This document shows, in pieces, positions 7,944 to 18,434 of a stretch of DNA of 64,000 bases. The position numbers and the translations under genes were made by a program. The notes below the pieces were generated by a model. That model had not been told where the DNA came from. It searched no databases and saw only the letters and a list, made by a program, of their open reading frames with translations. Numbering within the stretch: position 1 is the stretch's first letter; each line of letters opens with the position of its first letter. Source of the DNA: Chromobacterium subtsugae (GTDB lineage: Bacteria > Pseudomonadota > Gammaproteobacteria > Burkholderiales > Chromobacteriaceae); NCBI RefSeq assembly GCF_001676875.1, contig NZ_JYKA01000011.1, positions 62,001-126,000 on the forward strand, in the 5' to 3' direction.

Positions 7944-8711
7944 TTAGCTCTCCGCGCCCGGATCTTTGGCGCGCACTTCGTAGCCCCGCGCCTGGATCGC
8001 TTTCACCCACTCGCCGATGGCGATTTCCACCAGTGCCGGCTGGCCGGCGAAGCCGAACTCGATATGCATCTCTGGGATCGCCTCATTGCCGAAACTGGGC
8101 AGGCTGGACAGTTTCAACGCCGGATAGCGGGCGCTGAATTCCTGCATCAGGCCGATCAGATCGCCCTCGCGGGCCTGGATCGCGATGCAGGATTTTTCGA
8201 TGTCGGGCTGGTCGTTGAACAAGTGGCGGCAGTGCGTGTCCAGCACCCACTCCGCCATCGGCCAGGCCATGCTGGGGAAGCCCGGCACAAAATGGACGCT
8301 GCCGTGGGAAAAGCCGGCGATCTGGTTGACCGGGTTGGGAATGATGGCCGCGCCTTGAGGGAAATGACCCATCTGGATGCGGTGCGGATAGGCGTCGGCG
8401 CCGAAGCGCGCCTCGATCAGCGCCTTGGCTTCCGGGTGCGGCTCCAGCGGCAGGCCCAGCGCGCGGGCGGCACAGACGCGGGTATGGTCGTCCGGCGTGG
8501 CGCCGATGCCGCCGAAGCTGAACACCAGGTCGCCGCTGGCGAAAGCGCGGCGCAAGGCGGCTTCGATGCGGGCGGGATCGTCGCCCAGATATTCCGCCCA
8601 GGCCAGCTTGATGCCGCGCGCGGCCAGGATGCGGATCAAGGCCTGCATATGCTTGTCCTGGCGTTTGCCGGACAATAGCTCGTCGCCGATAATCAGCGCG
8701 CCGACTTGCAT
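7944..8711 (-). CDS. CinA-like protein with only the MoaB/Mog (MPT-binding) domain
   Basis: 255 residues. MQVGALIIGDELLSGKRQDKH is the standard start of the competence/damage-inducible CinA N-terminal domain, followed by SFGGIGATPDDHTR and later PNPVNQIAGF and FVPGFPSMAWPM. The C-terminal deamidase (PncC) domain of full CinA is absent, so it belongs to the stand-alone MoaB/Mog-like group. In CinA this domain acts as an ADP-ribose or NAD-related pyrophosphatase; the role of short forms is not firmly known. The ATG at 8711 has AGGAG eight bases upstream; an ATG seven codons further upstream lacks one. Confidence 0.82.
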   Translation of the reverse strand: MQVGALIIGDELLSGKRQDKHMQALIRILAARGIKLAWAEYLGDDPARIEAALRRAFASGDLVFSFGGIGATPDDHTRVCAARALGLPLEPHPEAKALIEARFGADAYPHRIQMGHFPQGAAIIPNPVNQIAGFSHGSVHFVPGFPSMAWPMAEWVLDTHCRHLFNDQPDIEKSCIAIQAREGDLIGLMQEFSARYPALKLSSLPSFGNEAIPEMHIEFGFAGQPALVEIAIGEWVKAIQARGYEVRAKDPGAES

Positions 8712-9092
8712 GCTTTTACTCCTGTTTGGCACAACCAGAGCGAGTTAACTCGCCGTGATTGTTGATGCGTGGCTCAGTACTCCCGGTCGTTTTCCGGAAG
8801 TCACGGATATCAATGCTGCAGAACTACTGCAATCCATCCTTGGTTTCCTGAGCGGAACCAACCAGGCACCCGCTCGTATTCATCCATGAGATCACAAAAT
8901 CAGCGTCAGTTTCACTCGCTGGCGCAGCTTGATCAAATGCCGAGAGACATTCCTCGTGAGATGCCCGATCCGCCTTGCTAACGGAAATCATGACTCCGAC
9001 GCTTCTCCCAGCGTCTGCTGATTCACTGTGGCGGCGAAGAGCTGAGCCAAGGCTTGTTTCCAATCATTTTTCCCATTCAGAATAGCGGCTAT
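8712..9092. other. 381-base intergenic region with lower GC and a 14-bp palindrome
   Basis: Holds the perfect palindrome GCGAGTTAACTCGC at 8740-8753, about 30 bases before the CinA-like start, where an operator could lie. The rest (8760-9090) has visibly lower GC than its neighbours. It contains only short frames, the longest 79 codons on the minus strand, without recognisable family features or ribosome binding site. It may be eroded DNA from a lost gene, but no parent gene is identifiable. Confidence 0.5.
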
Positions 9093-9572
9093 TCACGGTT
9101 TAACGCCGCCCTCTTCCAGCATGCGCCGGCACACGGCGTAGCAATCGTCGATATGGCTGTTGCCGATGTATTTCATCGCGGCGAAGCCTATCGCCGCATT
9201 GGCCGCCCAGCCCAGCACCGGCACCAGCTTCAACGCCTGCTTGCCGGCCCAGCGCCCGCTGATGCGGCGAACCATGGCGGTCAGCAACGCGCGGCTGACT
9301 TCCAGGCCCAACAGCGCGCTGCCGGCGCGGCGGATCAGCTGATACAGCAGCTGCTTGCGCGCCGCGTCGTAGCCGGCGATCTGCGCCGGCGCCACGCCGA
9401 AGCGCTGATTGATCGCCGGAATCAGCCGCAGCAGGATGGCCACGTCGGCGGCGACATCCATCCCAGGCGCGGGCAAAGCCGAGGCACCAGCCGATAGCGC
9501 CGCCCGCCCGTTCACCAGCGCCCGGCATTCGTCGCGGATGGCGTCCAGTTCATCCAGGCTGGCCGGCAGCAT
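9093..9572 (-). CDS. Conserved hypothetical protein, possibly DUF697/EcsC-like
   Basis: 159 residues. The N-terminal part is Ala-rich and helical. The middle has DVAADVAILLRLIPAINQRFG. The C-terminal region has LKLVPVLGWAANAAIGFAAMKYIG, resembling the hydrophobic hairpin of DUF697-type proteins. Its ATG follows the stop of nagZ by two bases (TGAAATG), so it is translationally coupled to nagZ and may act with peptidoglycan recycling, or merely be co-expressed. No catalytic motif is seen. Confidence 0.55.
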   Translation of the reverse strand: MLPASLDELDAIRDECRALVNGRAALSAGASALPAPGMDVAADVAILLRLIPAINQRFGVAPAQIAGYDAARKQLLYQLIRRAGSALLGLEVSRALLTAMVRRISGRWAGKQALKLVPVLGWAANAAIGFAAMKYIGNSHIDDCYAVCRRMLEEGGVKP

Positions 9573-9573
9573 T

Positions 9574-10662
9574 TCAGTGCGCCTCGCCCACTTGCGGACC
9601 GGCCAACGCGTCCTTCGGCATCGCCAGTTGCTTGACCACCGCCTGCGCGGCGGCGAAATCCGTCGTGGCGATCACGCGCCGCCAATCTTCGGCGCCGCTC
9701 TTGGCCGCCATCCGCTCCAGCCGCTCCGCCAACTTGGGCTGCGGCGGCGGAACCAGGGCGGCCAGCATCGTATCCGCCTCTTCTGGCTGATTGCAGACCA
9801 GCACCATGTCGCAGCCGGCGGCCAGCGCCGCGTCGGCGCGCTGCACGTAAGTCCCCGCGCCGGCCGCGCCGGCCATGTCCAGCGCGTCGGAGAAGATCAC
9901 GCCGTCAAAGCCTATCTTGTCGCGCAGGATGTCGCTCAGCCACACTTTGGAGAAGCCCGCCGGTTGGCCATCCACCGCCGGATACAGCACGTGGGCCGGC
10001 ATCACCGCGCCCATGCCGGCATCAGCCAGGCGGGCGAACGGCACCAGGTCGTCGCGTTCGATCTCGGCCAGGCTGCGCTCGTCCCGCGGCATCAGGTGGT
10101 GGCTGTCGCCTTCCACATAGCCGTGGCCGGGATAGTGCTTGCCGCAGCTCATCATGCCGCCGCGGCCCAGCCCCTGCTGCAGCGCCTCGGCCAGCGCCGC
10201 CACCGCTTGCGGATCGCGGTGGAAGGAACGGTTGCCGATCACCGCGCAGCGCTCCCAGTTCAGGTCCAGCACCGGGGTGAAAGACAGATCGATGCCGCAG
10301 GCGGACAGCTCGGCCGCCAGCACGTAGCCGACGGTTTCCGCCTGCTTCAGCGCCTGTTCGCGGTCTTCATCCCAGGCTTCGCCCAGCACATTCATCGGCG
10401 GCAGCCGGGTGAAGCCGTCCAGGAAGCGCTGCACGCGGCCGCCTTCGTGGTCGACGGCGATCAACAGGTGCGGGCTGCGCAAGGCGCGGATCTCGGTGGT
10501 CAGCGCGCGCAGCTGTTCGATGTTCTGGAAATTCCGGCGGAACAGGATCAACCCCCCCACCAGCGGATGGGACAGCCGGGCGCGTTCCTGTTCGGTCAGC
10601 GCGAAGCCGGCGACGTCCACCATCACCGGGCCGCGCGGCAGATTCAAAGTCGTTTGGGTCAT
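9574..10662 (-). CDS. nagZ: Beta-N-acetylglucosaminidase NagZ
   Basis: 362 residues, GH3 family, usual length for proteobacterial NagZ (about 330-360). Visible markers are LIAVDHEGGRVQRF near residue 70, the catalytic loop KHYPGHGYVEGDSHH near residue 180 (His acid/base, typical of NagZ), and the nucleophile region VIFSDALDMAGA near residue 250. NagZ is cytoplasmic and removes GlcNAc from 1,6-anhydroMurNAc-peptides in cell-wall recycling; its product can influence AmpC-type beta-lactamase induction. GAGG sits seven bases before the ATG. It lies downstream of acpS on the same strand with a 106-base gap, so it may have its own promoter. Confidence 0.95.
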   Translation of the reverse strand: MTQTTLNLPRGPVMVDVAGFALTEQERARLSHPLVGGLILFRRNFQNIEQLRALTTEIRALRSPHLLIAVDHEGGRVQRFLDGFTRLPPMNVLGEAWDEDREQALKQAETVGYVLAAELSACGIDLSFTPVLDLNWERCAVIGNRSFHRDPQAVAALAEALQQGLGRGGMMSCGKHYPGHGYVEGDSHHLMPRDERSLAEIERDDLVPFARLADAGMGAVMPAHVLYPAVDGQPAGFSKVWLSDILRDKIGFDGVIFSDALDMAGAAGAGTYVQRADAALAAGCDMVLVCNQPEEADTMLAALVPPPQPKLAERLERMAAKSGAEDWRRVIATTDFAAAQAVVKQLAMPKDALAGPQVGEAH

Positions 10663-10768
10663 GGTTCATCCTCGACCATAGGGGCAGGCATCGCCGCCAC
10701 GGATATTGCAAAGACAAGGGCGGCGGGCCATCCGTTCCCGCGGCTGCCGCGTGCCGGCGGCCCCCGCC

Positions 10769-11146
10769 CTACGATTCCAGCACGACGAAGGCCAGCGCGT
10801 GGCCGCGTTCGTCGCTGATGGACAGATGCATGCGCGCGACGCCGCGCGACGCGGCGAAGGCCGCCAGCTCGTCCGACAAAATCAACAAGGGTTTGCCCAG
10901 CGCGTCATGGCCGACGCCTATCGCCGTCAGCAGTGCCGGCGCCACCACACCGGTGCCCAGCGCCTTGGCGAAGGCCTCCTTGGCGGCGAAACGCTTGGAG
11001 AGGAACCGCGCCGGTTCGGCATGCGCGGCGAATTCAACCTGTTCCGCCGCCGTCAACAGCCTCCGTCCCGCCTTGGCGCCCCAGCGCTGGCACCACGCCT
11101 CCATCCTGGCGATCTCCACCAGATCGGTGCCGATGCCGTAAATCAT
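10769..11146 (-). CDS. acpS: Holo-[acyl-carrier-protein] synthase
   Basis: 125 residues, normal AcpS length. [16 protein letters not shown] carries the metal-binding Asp and [18 protein letters not shown] the catalytic Glu. AcpS transfers 4'-phosphopantetheine from CoA to a serine of apo-ACP. The ATG overlaps the stop of the DUF457 gene (ATGA), and GAGG lies upstream. It ends the recO-pdxJ-DUF457-acpS group, the classic rnc-era-recO-pdxJ-acpS order with one gene inserted. Confidence 0.97.
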   Translation of the reverse strand: MIYGIGTDLVEIARMEAWCQRWGAKAGRRLLTAAEQVEFAAHAEPARFLSKRFAAKEAFAKALGTGVVAPALLTAIGVGHDALGKPLLILSDELAAFAASRGVARMHLSISDERGHALAFVVLES

Positions 11147-11706
11147 GCCCGCGCCTCGCTACCGCGGCGCAGCCACAGCCAACGCGCCGTCCACAGCGCC
11201 AGGCACGGCAGCCAGACGTAGGCGAATTCGGTATACACCACGCGCCAGCCCTTGGCGCTGAACCAGCGTTTCAGGCCTAGCGGCGAGCCTTCGATCAAGC
11301 GCCAGTCGCTCAGGTAGCGGTGGCCGGACCAAGGCATGAACAAGGCCGGACCGAAGCTGGCGTCGCAAATCATGTCCAACGCCGCGTGCGAAGCCGCCGC
11401 CAGGAATAGCAGCGTGGCCGCAGCCGCCGCGCTCAGCCCCATCCGCCGCCAGAGCGGGCGGCACAGCCAGGTCAGCACGCCGGCGATCAAGGCCGCGGCC
11501 GCCAGCGAATGGGAAAAGCCGCGGTGCCCCCACGGACTCTCGTAGGGAATGCCCAGCTTGAAAGTCACCACGTCCAGGTCCGGCAGCATGGCGGCCGCGC
11601 CGCACAGCGCCAGCCAGGGCAGCATGCCCGGCGTGGAGACCGGCTTGCGGCTGGCCAGGCCGGCCAGCGTGGCGCCGGCCAACGCGTGGGTGAAGACGGT
11701 TGGCAT
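11143..11706 (-). CDS. YdjM/DUF457-type membrane-bound metal-dependent hydrolase
   Basis: 187 residues. [16 protein letters not shown] carries the N-terminal His, followed by [12 protein letters not shown] and [18 protein letters not shown], the His/Asp set of the DUF457 family (putative metal-dependent hydrolases with several membrane helices, LexA-regulated in E. coli as YdjM). It is tightly inserted between pdxJ (one-base overlap, TGATG) and acpS (ATGA overlap). Biological substrate unknown. Confidence 0.85.
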   Translation of the reverse strand: MPTVFTHALAGATLAGLASRKPVSTPGMLPWLALCGAAAMLPDLDVVTFKLGIPYESPWGHRGFSHSLAAAALIAGVLTWLCRPLWRRMGLSAAAAATLLFLAAASHAALDMICDASFGPALFMPWSGHRYLSDWRLIEGSPLGLKRWFSAKGWRVVYTEFAYVWLPCLALWTARWLWLRRGSEARA

Positions 11707-12428
11707 CAGCGGGCGCTGTCCATCAGCGCCTTCATCTCGCGCACCGCCTGCGGGAAACCGACGAACAGCGCGTGGGCGACGATGGCGTGGCCGATGTTCA
11801 GTTCCGCGATCTGCGGGATGGCGGCGATGGGCTTGACGTTGTGGTAGTTGAGGCCGTGGCCGGCGTTGACCACCATGCCGAGGCTCGCGCCGAACGCGGC
11901 GGCCTCGCGGATGCGGGCCAGCTCGGCCTCGCGTTCCTTGGCGTGCGGCGCGTCGGCGTAGGCGCCGGTGTGCAGCTCGATCACGCGCGCGCCGGCGTCG
12001 TGGGCCTTCTGGATCTGCGCGCGGTCCGGGTCGATGAAGATGGAGACGCGGATGCCGGCTTCGGCCAGCTTGCCGGTGTAATGCTTGACGTCGTCGAAGT
12101 GGCCCCGCACGTCCAGGCCGCCTTCGGTGGTGACCTCCTCGCGCTTTTCCGGCACCAGGCAGACGTCTTCCGGCGCCACTTCCAGCGCATGCGCCAGCAT
12201 TTCCGCCGTCATCGCCATTTCCAGGTTCATCCGGGTTTTCAGCACCGGACGCATCGCCTTCACGTCGGCGTCCTGGATATGGCGGCGGTCTTCGCGCAGA
12301 TGCAGCGTGATCAGGTCGGCGCCGCTGGATTCGGCCACCAGCGCGGCCTCCACCGGACTAGGGTAGCGGGTGCCGCGCGCCTGGCGCAGGGTGGCGACGT
12401 GATCGATGTTTACGCCCAACAATATCAT
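11706..12428 (-). CDS. pdxJ: Pyridoxine 5'-phosphate synthase
   Basis: 240 residues, typical length. [20 protein letters not shown] and the [20 protein letters not shown] stretch are signatures of PdxJ, with [11 protein letters not shown] and [12 protein letters not shown] further on. The enzyme condenses 1-deoxyxylulose 5-phosphate with 3-amino-1-hydroxyacetone 1-phosphate to make pyridoxine 5'-phosphate (vitamin B6). GGGAG lies upstream of the ATG. It follows recO with 25 bases between. Confidence 0.98.
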   Translation of the reverse strand: MILLGVNIDHVATLRQARGTRYPSPVEAALVAESSGADLITLHLREDRRHIQDADVKAMRPVLKTRMNLEMAMTAEMLAHALEVAPEDVCLVPEKREEVTTEGGLDVRGHFDDVKHYTGKLAEAGIRVSIFIDPDRAQIQKAHDAGARVIELHTGAYADAPHAKEREAELARIREAAAFGASLGMVVNAGHGLNYHNVKPIAAIPQIAELNIGHAIVAHALFVGFPQAVREMKALMDSAR

Positions 12429-12453
12429 TTGCTTCTCCCTTGTCTTGACGCCA

Positions 12454-13191
12454 TCAGTCCGACAGGGACTGGATGGCCTGCAATAATTCGCGCGCCGCCA
12501 GCGGTTCGTCGCCCAGCAGGGCGTCCAGCCAGACCCGGCTGAGCTGCCGCGCCTGGCGGCGGGTGGCGTGTTCGGAATAGTCGTCGGCGTCTATCGCCAG
12601 CAGCGCCGCGCCGGACAGCCGCGCCGCCTTGCCGGCCAACTCCAGATGCGGCTGCTCGTCCAGCTCCGGCATGGCCGCGTTGCGGCACAGGTAGTGGCGC
12701 TCGGCGTCTATCTCGTCGCCGCGGCTGTCGCGCTTCAGCGACGGCGCGTAGCCCAGCACCTGGCTCAGCCGCAACTCATAGCGGCGCAATACCGGCGACA
12801 GCGACGGCCGCGCGGCCAGGTCGCGCACCGCGGCGTCGTAAACGGAAAAAGCCCGCGGCTCGGGGTCGTCCCGCGCCGTGAGCTTCATCATCAATTCATT
12901 CAGGTAAAAGCCGCAGACCAGCGGCAGGCCGGACAAGGGCCGCACCCCGCCGTCCCAGTCGGCGCCGTGCAGCGTGCGCAATTCTCCCTTGCCGAACCAC
13001 GACAGGGTCAGCGGCTGGAACGGCAACAGCACGCCGCGCAGGTCGGAACGCGGCCGCCGCGCGCCGCGCGCCACCAGGCTGAAACGGCCGTGGTCGCGAG
13101 TCAGCACTTCCAGCAGCAGGCTGGTCTCGCGATAAGGCTGGGTATGCAGAATGTAAGCGGGCTGCTTGTCCACCCTGCCCGGCTGGCTCAT
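12454..13191 (-). CDS. recO: DNA repair protein RecO
   Basis: 245 residues. The N-terminal OB fold is visible as [37 protein letters not shown], followed by the helical RecO domain ([29 protein letters not shown]). RecO loads RecA onto SSB-coated DNA in the RecFOR pathway. The Cys4 zinc site seen in some RecO proteins is not conserved here. The ATG overlaps the stop of the upstream ABM-like gene (ATGA). Confidence 0.96.
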   Translation of the reverse strand: MSQPGRVDKQPAYILHTQPYRETSLLLEVLTRDHGRFSLVARGARRPRSDLRGVLLPFQPLTLSWFGKGELRTLHGADWDGGVRPLSGLPLVCGFYLNELMMKLTARDDPEPRAFSVYDAAVRDLAARPSLSPVLRRYELRLSQVLGYAPSLKRDSRGDEIDAERHYLCRNAAMPELDEQPHLELAGKAARLSGAALLAIDADDYSEHATRRQARQLSRVWLDALLGDEPLAARELLQAIQSLSD

Positions 13192-13463
13192 GCGCTGGAT
13201 TCCCGCGGATCGATCCGGCTCACCAGGAAGGACAGCTCCGGCGCCGCGTCATCCGCGCCCCTGCCCTGCCGCGCCAATTGCTCGGCGCGGGCGCGCCAAG
13301 CCGCGATGGCCTCGACCGAATCCCAATACGTGACCCGGCCTTCGCCGCCCAGATAGCCCGGCTGCGCCGCCGCCAGCCGCAGCACGCAGCGGGCCGGATC
13401 GGAGCGGGCCGCCTCCGCCGCCAGGCTGACTGCCCAGCAGGCCTGCGGCGGCCGCGTTGTCAT
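13188..13463 (-). CDS. Small antibiotic-biosynthesis-monooxygenase-like (ABM) protein
   Basis: About 91 residues from the ATG at 13463; a GTG four codons upstream is also possible, and neither has a clear ribosome binding site. The core AAAQPGYLGGEGRVTYWDS then EAIAAWRARAEQL resembles the ABM fold, a ferredoxin-like dimeric barrel in which YW(E/D)S-x2-AI-x2-W is characteristic. It is shorter than usual ABM proteins at the N terminus. It lies between era and recO with four-base overlap to recO; function unknown, and it may be a heme-related or stress-related ABM protein. Confidence 0.6.
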   Translation of the reverse strand: MTTRPPQACWAVSLAAEAARSDPARCVLRLAAAQPGYLGGEGRVTYWDSVEAIAAWRARAEQLARQGRGADDAAPELSFLVSRIDPRESSA

Positions 13464-13481
13464 GGAAGCTGCCACGGCCGC

Positions 13482-14368
<887 letters not shown>

Positions 14369-14372
<4 letters not shown>

Positions 14373-15079
14373 GATTTTTTCTTGCTCGCAGCGAATTTCT
14401 GTTCCAGCAGGGTCAGGGCCGCTTCGGCCGCCTGCTGTTCGGCGGCGCGGCGGCTGCCGCCGTCGCCGGTGGATATCAGGGCCAGCTCGCCCAGGTCGCA
14501 CTCCACCTTGAACCATTGCTCATGCGCCTCGCCGCTCTGCGACAGGATGCGGTACTTCGGCAACTGCAGCTTGCGCGCTTGCAGCGCTTCCTGCAAGCGG
14601 GTCTTGGCGTCCTTGGCCTGGCGGGTGGTGTCTATGGTCGACACCCGCTGGTCGTACAGGCGGCGCACCACTTGTTCGGCGGCGCCGAAGTCGGCGTCGA
14701 AGCTGACGGCGGCGAAAGTCGCCTCCAGCGCGTCGGCGAGGATGGACGGGCGGTTGAAGCCGCCGCTTTTCAGCTCGCCCTCGCCCAGGTACAGGTAGTC
14801 GCCCAGTTTCAGCTCATGGGCGATTTCGGCCAGGGTGTTTTGATTGACCAGGTTGGCGCGCAGCCGGGACAGTTCGCCTTCGGTCAGTTGCGGAAACTGG
14901 TCGAACAGCATCCGCGCCACGGTGTAATTGAGAATGCTGTCGCCGACGAACTCGAAGCGCTCGTTGTTGGCGCTGCTGTAGCTGCGGTGCGTCAGGGCCT
15001 GGCGCAGCAATTCCGGTTTCTGGAAAGCATAATCCAGCGCCTGGGACAGGCGCCGGAAACGGTTGTCGATTTGGGTCAC
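14369..15079 (-). CDS. rnc: Ribonuclease III
   Basis: About 236 residues if it starts at the GTG at 15079 (TQIDNRFRRLSQALDY); homologues usually begin here, but there is no clear ribosome binding site, and an upstream ATG at 15178 lies inside the preceding gene. The nuclease signature NNERFEFVGDSILNY (about residue 38) holds the catalytic Glu/Asp, with LADALEATFAAV further on. The C-terminal dsRNA-binding domain starts near residue 155 and ends GGSRRAAEQQAAEAALTLLEQ. It processes rRNA precursors and structured mRNAs. It lies eight bases after the DUF4845 gene, so translation may be coupled. Confidence 0.95.
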
Positions 15080-15086
15080 GATGTTG

Positions 15087-15446
15087 TTATTGGGCAGGCG
15101 GTTGACCTGCCTGGGTGTCGAAATTGAAAAGCAGGCTGACGTTGCCGAACAGCGGCACCTCGCGGTGATACTGGGCACGCAGATAGTTGCCGTTGCCGCC
15201 GGCGACCACGATCAGGTTGTCGCCCTTGATCGAGACGATTCCGGCCACGCTGGCCTTGGCGTCGAACTCCTGGCGCAGCGTATGCTCGCCGACATTGGTC
15301 TCGGTGGACAGCGCGCTCAGCGACGACTTGACGTCGCCGTATTCGGAATAAACCGGCACCACCTTGAACACCAGCAACAGCGCGAAGCCGACGAGGGCCA
15401 GAACCAACAAAACCGCAATTACCGACAAACCTTTCTGCTGCCTCAT
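15087..15446 (-). CDS. DUF4845 domain small membrane protein
   Basis: 119 residues with one N-terminal membrane helix (LSVIAVLLVLALVGFALLLVF) and a periplasmic remainder. This family is regularly found between lepB and rnc in beta- and gammaproteobacteria, as here. AGGAGAGG precedes the ATG. The role is unknown; the pilin-like N terminus and position suggest an envelope accessory factor, but nothing in the sequence proves it. Confidence 0.85.
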   Translation of the reverse strand: MRQQKGLSVIAVLLVLALVGFALLLVFKVVPVYSEYGDVKSSLSALSTETNVGEHTLRQEFDAKASVAGIVSIKGDNLIVVAGGNGNYLRAQYHREVPLFGNVSLLFNFDTQAGQPPAQ

Positions 15447-15484
15447 GCGCCTCTCCTGGTCATGGCCGCCCGCGCGGCCTTGAG

Positions 15485-16462
15485 TTATTTTACCTGGGTG
15501 CCGATACGCGACAGATTGCCGAAGTTCATCCAGATCATGAAGGCCTTGCCCACCATCAGCTTGTCGTCGACGAAGCCCCAGTAGCGGCCGTCGGAGCTGT
15601 TGTCGCGGTTGTCGCCCATCATGAAGTAGTGGCCCTGCGGCACCTTGCAGACGAAGCCGTCCTCGTCATAGCGGCAGTTGTCGCGGTAGTCGAAATCTCG
15701 CACCTGGCTAAGCGCCACCACCGGCGTGCCGACATTGTTCAATACATGGTAGGTCTTGCCGGCCTGACTTTCGCGGTATTGATTGGCCGTGATGGTCTGC
15801 AGGCCCAAGTCCTTTTCCAGGTAGTCATAGCTGCCGTCCGGCACATCCTGCAGCGGCTTGCCGTTGATGGTGAGCCGCTTGTTGCGGTATTCCACCGTGT
15901 CGCCCGGCAGGCCGATCACGCGCTTGATGTAGTTGATCTTCGGTTCCGGCGGGTAGTTGAACACCACCACGTCGCCGTGCTCCACCTTGTTCACCGGGAT
16001 CAGCACATTGTTCAGCACCGGCACGCGGATGCCGTAAGTGAACTTGTTCACCAGGATGAAATCGCCGACCACCAGGCCCGGACGCATCGAGCTGGACGGA
16101 ATCTGGAACGGCTCCACCAGGAAGGAGCGCAGCACGAACACCACCAGGATCACCGGGAAGAAGCCGCGCGAGTAATCGACGAAATGTCCCGGCTGGGCGC
16201 CGCTGGCGGCGCGCTTCTTCGCCAGCAGCCACTTGTCCAGGGCCCAGACCACGCCGGTGATCAGCACGAACACCAGCATGACCGCGGTAAAGCTCATATA
16301 GCTGGACAGCAGGCCGAAGCCGCCGATCACCAGGGCCAGATAGCCCCACTGCACGGACTGCGGCCAGTCCTTGTCGCCGTCCTGCTTCTTGCCGCCCAGC
16401 GCCACCAGGATGGCGCCGACCACGGCCGCCGCCACGAACCCCCAGAACAAGTTTGCACCCAC
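15485..16462 (-). CDS. lepB: Signal peptidase I
   Basis: 325 residues. Two or three N-terminal membrane helices are followed by the periplasmic serine-lysine protease domain. The Ser nucleophile is in PSSSMRPGLVVGD (about residue 128), the general-base Lys in YIKRVIGLPGD (about 183), and the GDNRDNSSDGRYWG box lies near residue 285. It cleaves signal peptides of exported proteins. The start is GTG directly after the lepA stop (TAAGTG), with GGGGA upstream. Confidence 0.97.
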   Translation of the reverse strand: MGANLFWGFVAAAVVGAILVALGGKKQDGDKDWPQSVQWGYLALVIGGFGLLSSYMSFTAVMLVFVLITGVVWALDKWLLAKKRAASGAQPGHFVDYSRGFFPVILVVFVLRSFLVEPFQIPSSSMRPGLVVGDFILVNKFTYGIRVPVLNNVLIPVNKVEHGDVVVFNYPPEPKINYIKRVIGLPGDTVEYRNKRLTINGKPLQDVPDGSYDYLEKDLGLQTITANQYRESQAGKTYHVLNNVGTPVVALSQVRDFDYRDNCRYDEDGFVCKVPQGHYFMMGDNRDNSSDGRYWGFVDDKLMVGKAFMIWMNFGNLSRIGTQVK

Positions 16463-18256
16463 TTATTTGTCCCCTACTTGAAGAATCGCCAGGAAAGCCT
16501 CTTGCGGGATTTCCACGTTGCCGACCTGCTTCATCCGCTTCTTGCCGGCCTTTTGTTTTTCCAGCAGCTTTTTCTTACGGGTGATGTCGCCGCCGTAGCA
16601 CTTGGCCAACACGTTCTTGCGCAGCGCCTTCACCGTTTCGCGGGCGATGATGTGGCCGCCGATGGCCGCCTGCACCGCGATGTCGAACATCTGGCGCGGG
16701 ATCAATTCGCGCATCTTGGACACCAGCTCGCGGCCGCGGTACACGCTGGAAGCGCGGTGCACAATCAGGCTCAAGGCATCCACCTTCTCGCCGTTGACCA
16801 GCACGTCCAGCTTGACCAGGTCGGCGCTCTGGAATTCCTTGAACTCGTAGTCGAGCGAGGCGTAGCCTCGGCTGGTGGACTTGAGCTTGTCGAAGAAGTC
16901 CATCACCACTTCGTTCATCGGCAGGTCGTAGGTCAGCATCACCTGGCGGCCCATGTACTGCATATTGCGCTGCGAGCCGCGCTTCTGGTTGCACAGCGTC
17001 ATCACTGCGCCGACATAGTCCTGCGGCACCAGAATGGTGGAGGTGATGATGGGTTCGCGCAAATCTTCATACTTGCCGGAATCCGGCATCCGCGACGGGT
17101 TGGACACCACTTCCACCGTGCCGTCCTTCATCACCACTTCGTAGTTCACCGTCGGCGCGGTGGTGATCAGGTCCATGTCGAACTCGCGCTCCAGCCGCTC
17201 CTGGACGATCTCCAGGTGCAGGAGGCCGAGGAAGCCGCAACGGAAGCCGAAACCCAGCGCCTGCGACACTTCCGGTTCGTACTTCAGCGAGGCGTCGTTC
17301 AGCTGCAGCTTTTCCAGCGCGTCGCGCAGCGCTTCGTAATCGTGGCTTTCCACCGGGTACAGGCCGGCGAATACCTGCGACTGCACGTCCTTGAAGCCCG
17401 GCAGCGCCTCGGCGGCCTGGTTGTTCACCAGGGTGATGGTGTCGCCGACCTTGGCCGATTTCAATTCCTTGATGCCGGCGATGACGAAGCCCACTTCGCC
17501 GGCGCTCAGGCTGGGTTTCTGCACCGATTTCGGCGTGAACACGCCCACCTGTTCGCACAGGTGCTCGGCGCCGGTGGCCATGAACTTGATCTTGTCCTTC
17601 GGCTTCAGCGAGCCGTCGATCACCCGCACCAGCATCACCACGCCGACGTAGTTGTCGAACCAGGAGTCGACGATCAGCGCCTTCAGCGGGCCGTCCGGAT
17701 TGCCCTGCGGCGGCGGGATCTTGCTGACCACTTCTTCCAGGATGTCTTCGATGCCGATGCCGGACTTGGCCGACGCGCGCACCGCGTCCACCGCCTCGAT
17801 GCCGATGATGTCTTCGATTTCCTGCGAGATGCGCTCCGGGTCGGCCGCCGGCAGGTCGATCTTGTTCAGCACCGGCACCACTTCCACGCCCAGCTCGATG
17901 GCGGTGTAGCAGTTGGCCACGGTCTGGGCTTCCACGCCTTGCGACGCGTCCACCACCAGCAGCGCGCCTTCGCAGGCGGACAGCGAGCGCGACACTTCGT
18001 AGCTGAAGTCCACGTGCCCCGGGGTGTCGATCAGGTTGAGATTGTAGATCTGGCCGTCGCGCGCCTTGTAGGTCAGCGCGGCGGTCTGCGCCTTGATCGT
18101 GATGCCGCGCTCTTTCTCGATGTCCATCGAGTCGAGCACCTGGGCGCTCATTTCGCGCAGCTCCAGGCCCCCGCAGAATTGAATGAAGCGGTCGGCCAGG
18201 GTGGATTTACCGTGGTCGATATGGGCAATGATCGAAAAATTTCGGATGTTCTTCAT
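16463..18256 (-). CDS. lepA: Elongation factor 4 (LepA)
   Basis: 597 residues, standard length. The start [19 protein letters not shown] contains the G1 P-loop; [12 protein letters not shown] is G3 and [13 protein letters not shown] is G4. The LepA-specific C-terminal domain runs to the end ([21 protein letters not shown] and the basic tail [17 protein letters not shown]). EF4 is a translational GTPase acting on ribosomes under stress and in initiation or biogenesis. It is directly joined to lepB. A perfect 18-bp palindrome lies 20 bases before the start. Confidence 0.98.
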   Translation of the reverse strand: MKNIRNFSIIAHIDHGKSTLADRFIQFCGGLELREMSAQVLDSMDIEKERGITIKAQTAALTYKARDGQIYNLNLIDTPGHVDFSYEVSRSLSACEGALLVVDASQGVEAQTVANCYTAIELGVEVVPVLNKIDLPAADPERISQEIEDIIGIEAVDAVRASAKSGIGIEDILEEVVSKIPPPQGNPDGPLKALIVDSWFDNYVGVVMLVRVIDGSLKPKDKIKFMATGAEHLCEQVGVFTPKSVQKPSLSAGEVGFVIAGIKELKSAKVGDTITLVNNQAAEALPGFKDVQSQVFAGLYPVESHDYEALRDALEKLQLNDASLKYEPEVSQALGFGFRCGFLGLLHLEIVQERLEREFDMDLITTAPTVNYEVVMKDGTVEVVSNPSRMPDSGKYEDLREPIITSTILVPQDYVGAVMTLCNQKRGSQRNMQYMGRQVMLTYDLPMNEVVMDFFDKLKSTSRGYASLDYEFKEFQSADLVKLDVLVNGEKVDALSLIVHRASSVYRGRELVSKMRELIPRQMFDIAVQAAIGGHIIARETVKALRKNVLAKCYGGDITRKKKLLEKQKAGKKRMKQVGNVEIPQEAFLAILQVGDK

Positions 18257-18276
18257 CGGTTTCCAGCAAAAGATAA

Positions 18277-18294
18277 GGGCACGCGCGCGTGCCC
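18277..18294 (-). promoter_or_regulatory. Perfect 18-bp GC palindrome upstream of lepA
   Basis: GGGCACGCGCGCGTGCCC, followed on the minus strand by TTATCTTTT. It ends 20 bases before the lepA ATG. It could fold as a hairpin in a transcript reading through from mucD, as a weak terminator or attenuator, or be a protein-binding site. Confidence 0.5.
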
Positions 18295-18385
18295 GAGGCT
18301 GCTGACGGATGGCCGCTCCGGAGGCGCGCCGGCGGAGGGCCATGATCCTGGCGCGTCCGACGGCTGCCGGAAGCCGATCAGCAAT

Positions 18386-18410
18386 CGGGGGCGCGGCCAG
18401 CGCGCCCCCG
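18386..18410 (-). terminator. Strong hairpin after the mucD-DUF836 pair
   Basis: A perfect 10-bp stem (CGGGGGCGCG / CGCGCCCCCG) with a five-base loop, starting about 25 bases after the DUF836 stop. No T run follows on the minus strand, so it is either a mRNA 3'-end stabiliser or a weak terminator. Confidence 0.5.
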
Positions 18411-18434
18411 GTTTAACTCACACTGGCGCGGATT

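Noticed and set aside
8824-9063. 79-codon minus-strand frame in the intergenic region
   Set aside because: No ribosome binding site and no family resemblance; kept only as part of the intergenic entry.
9409-10818. 469-codon plus-strand frame over nagZ
   Set aside because: Antisense of nagZ; no ribosome binding site or recognisable domain.
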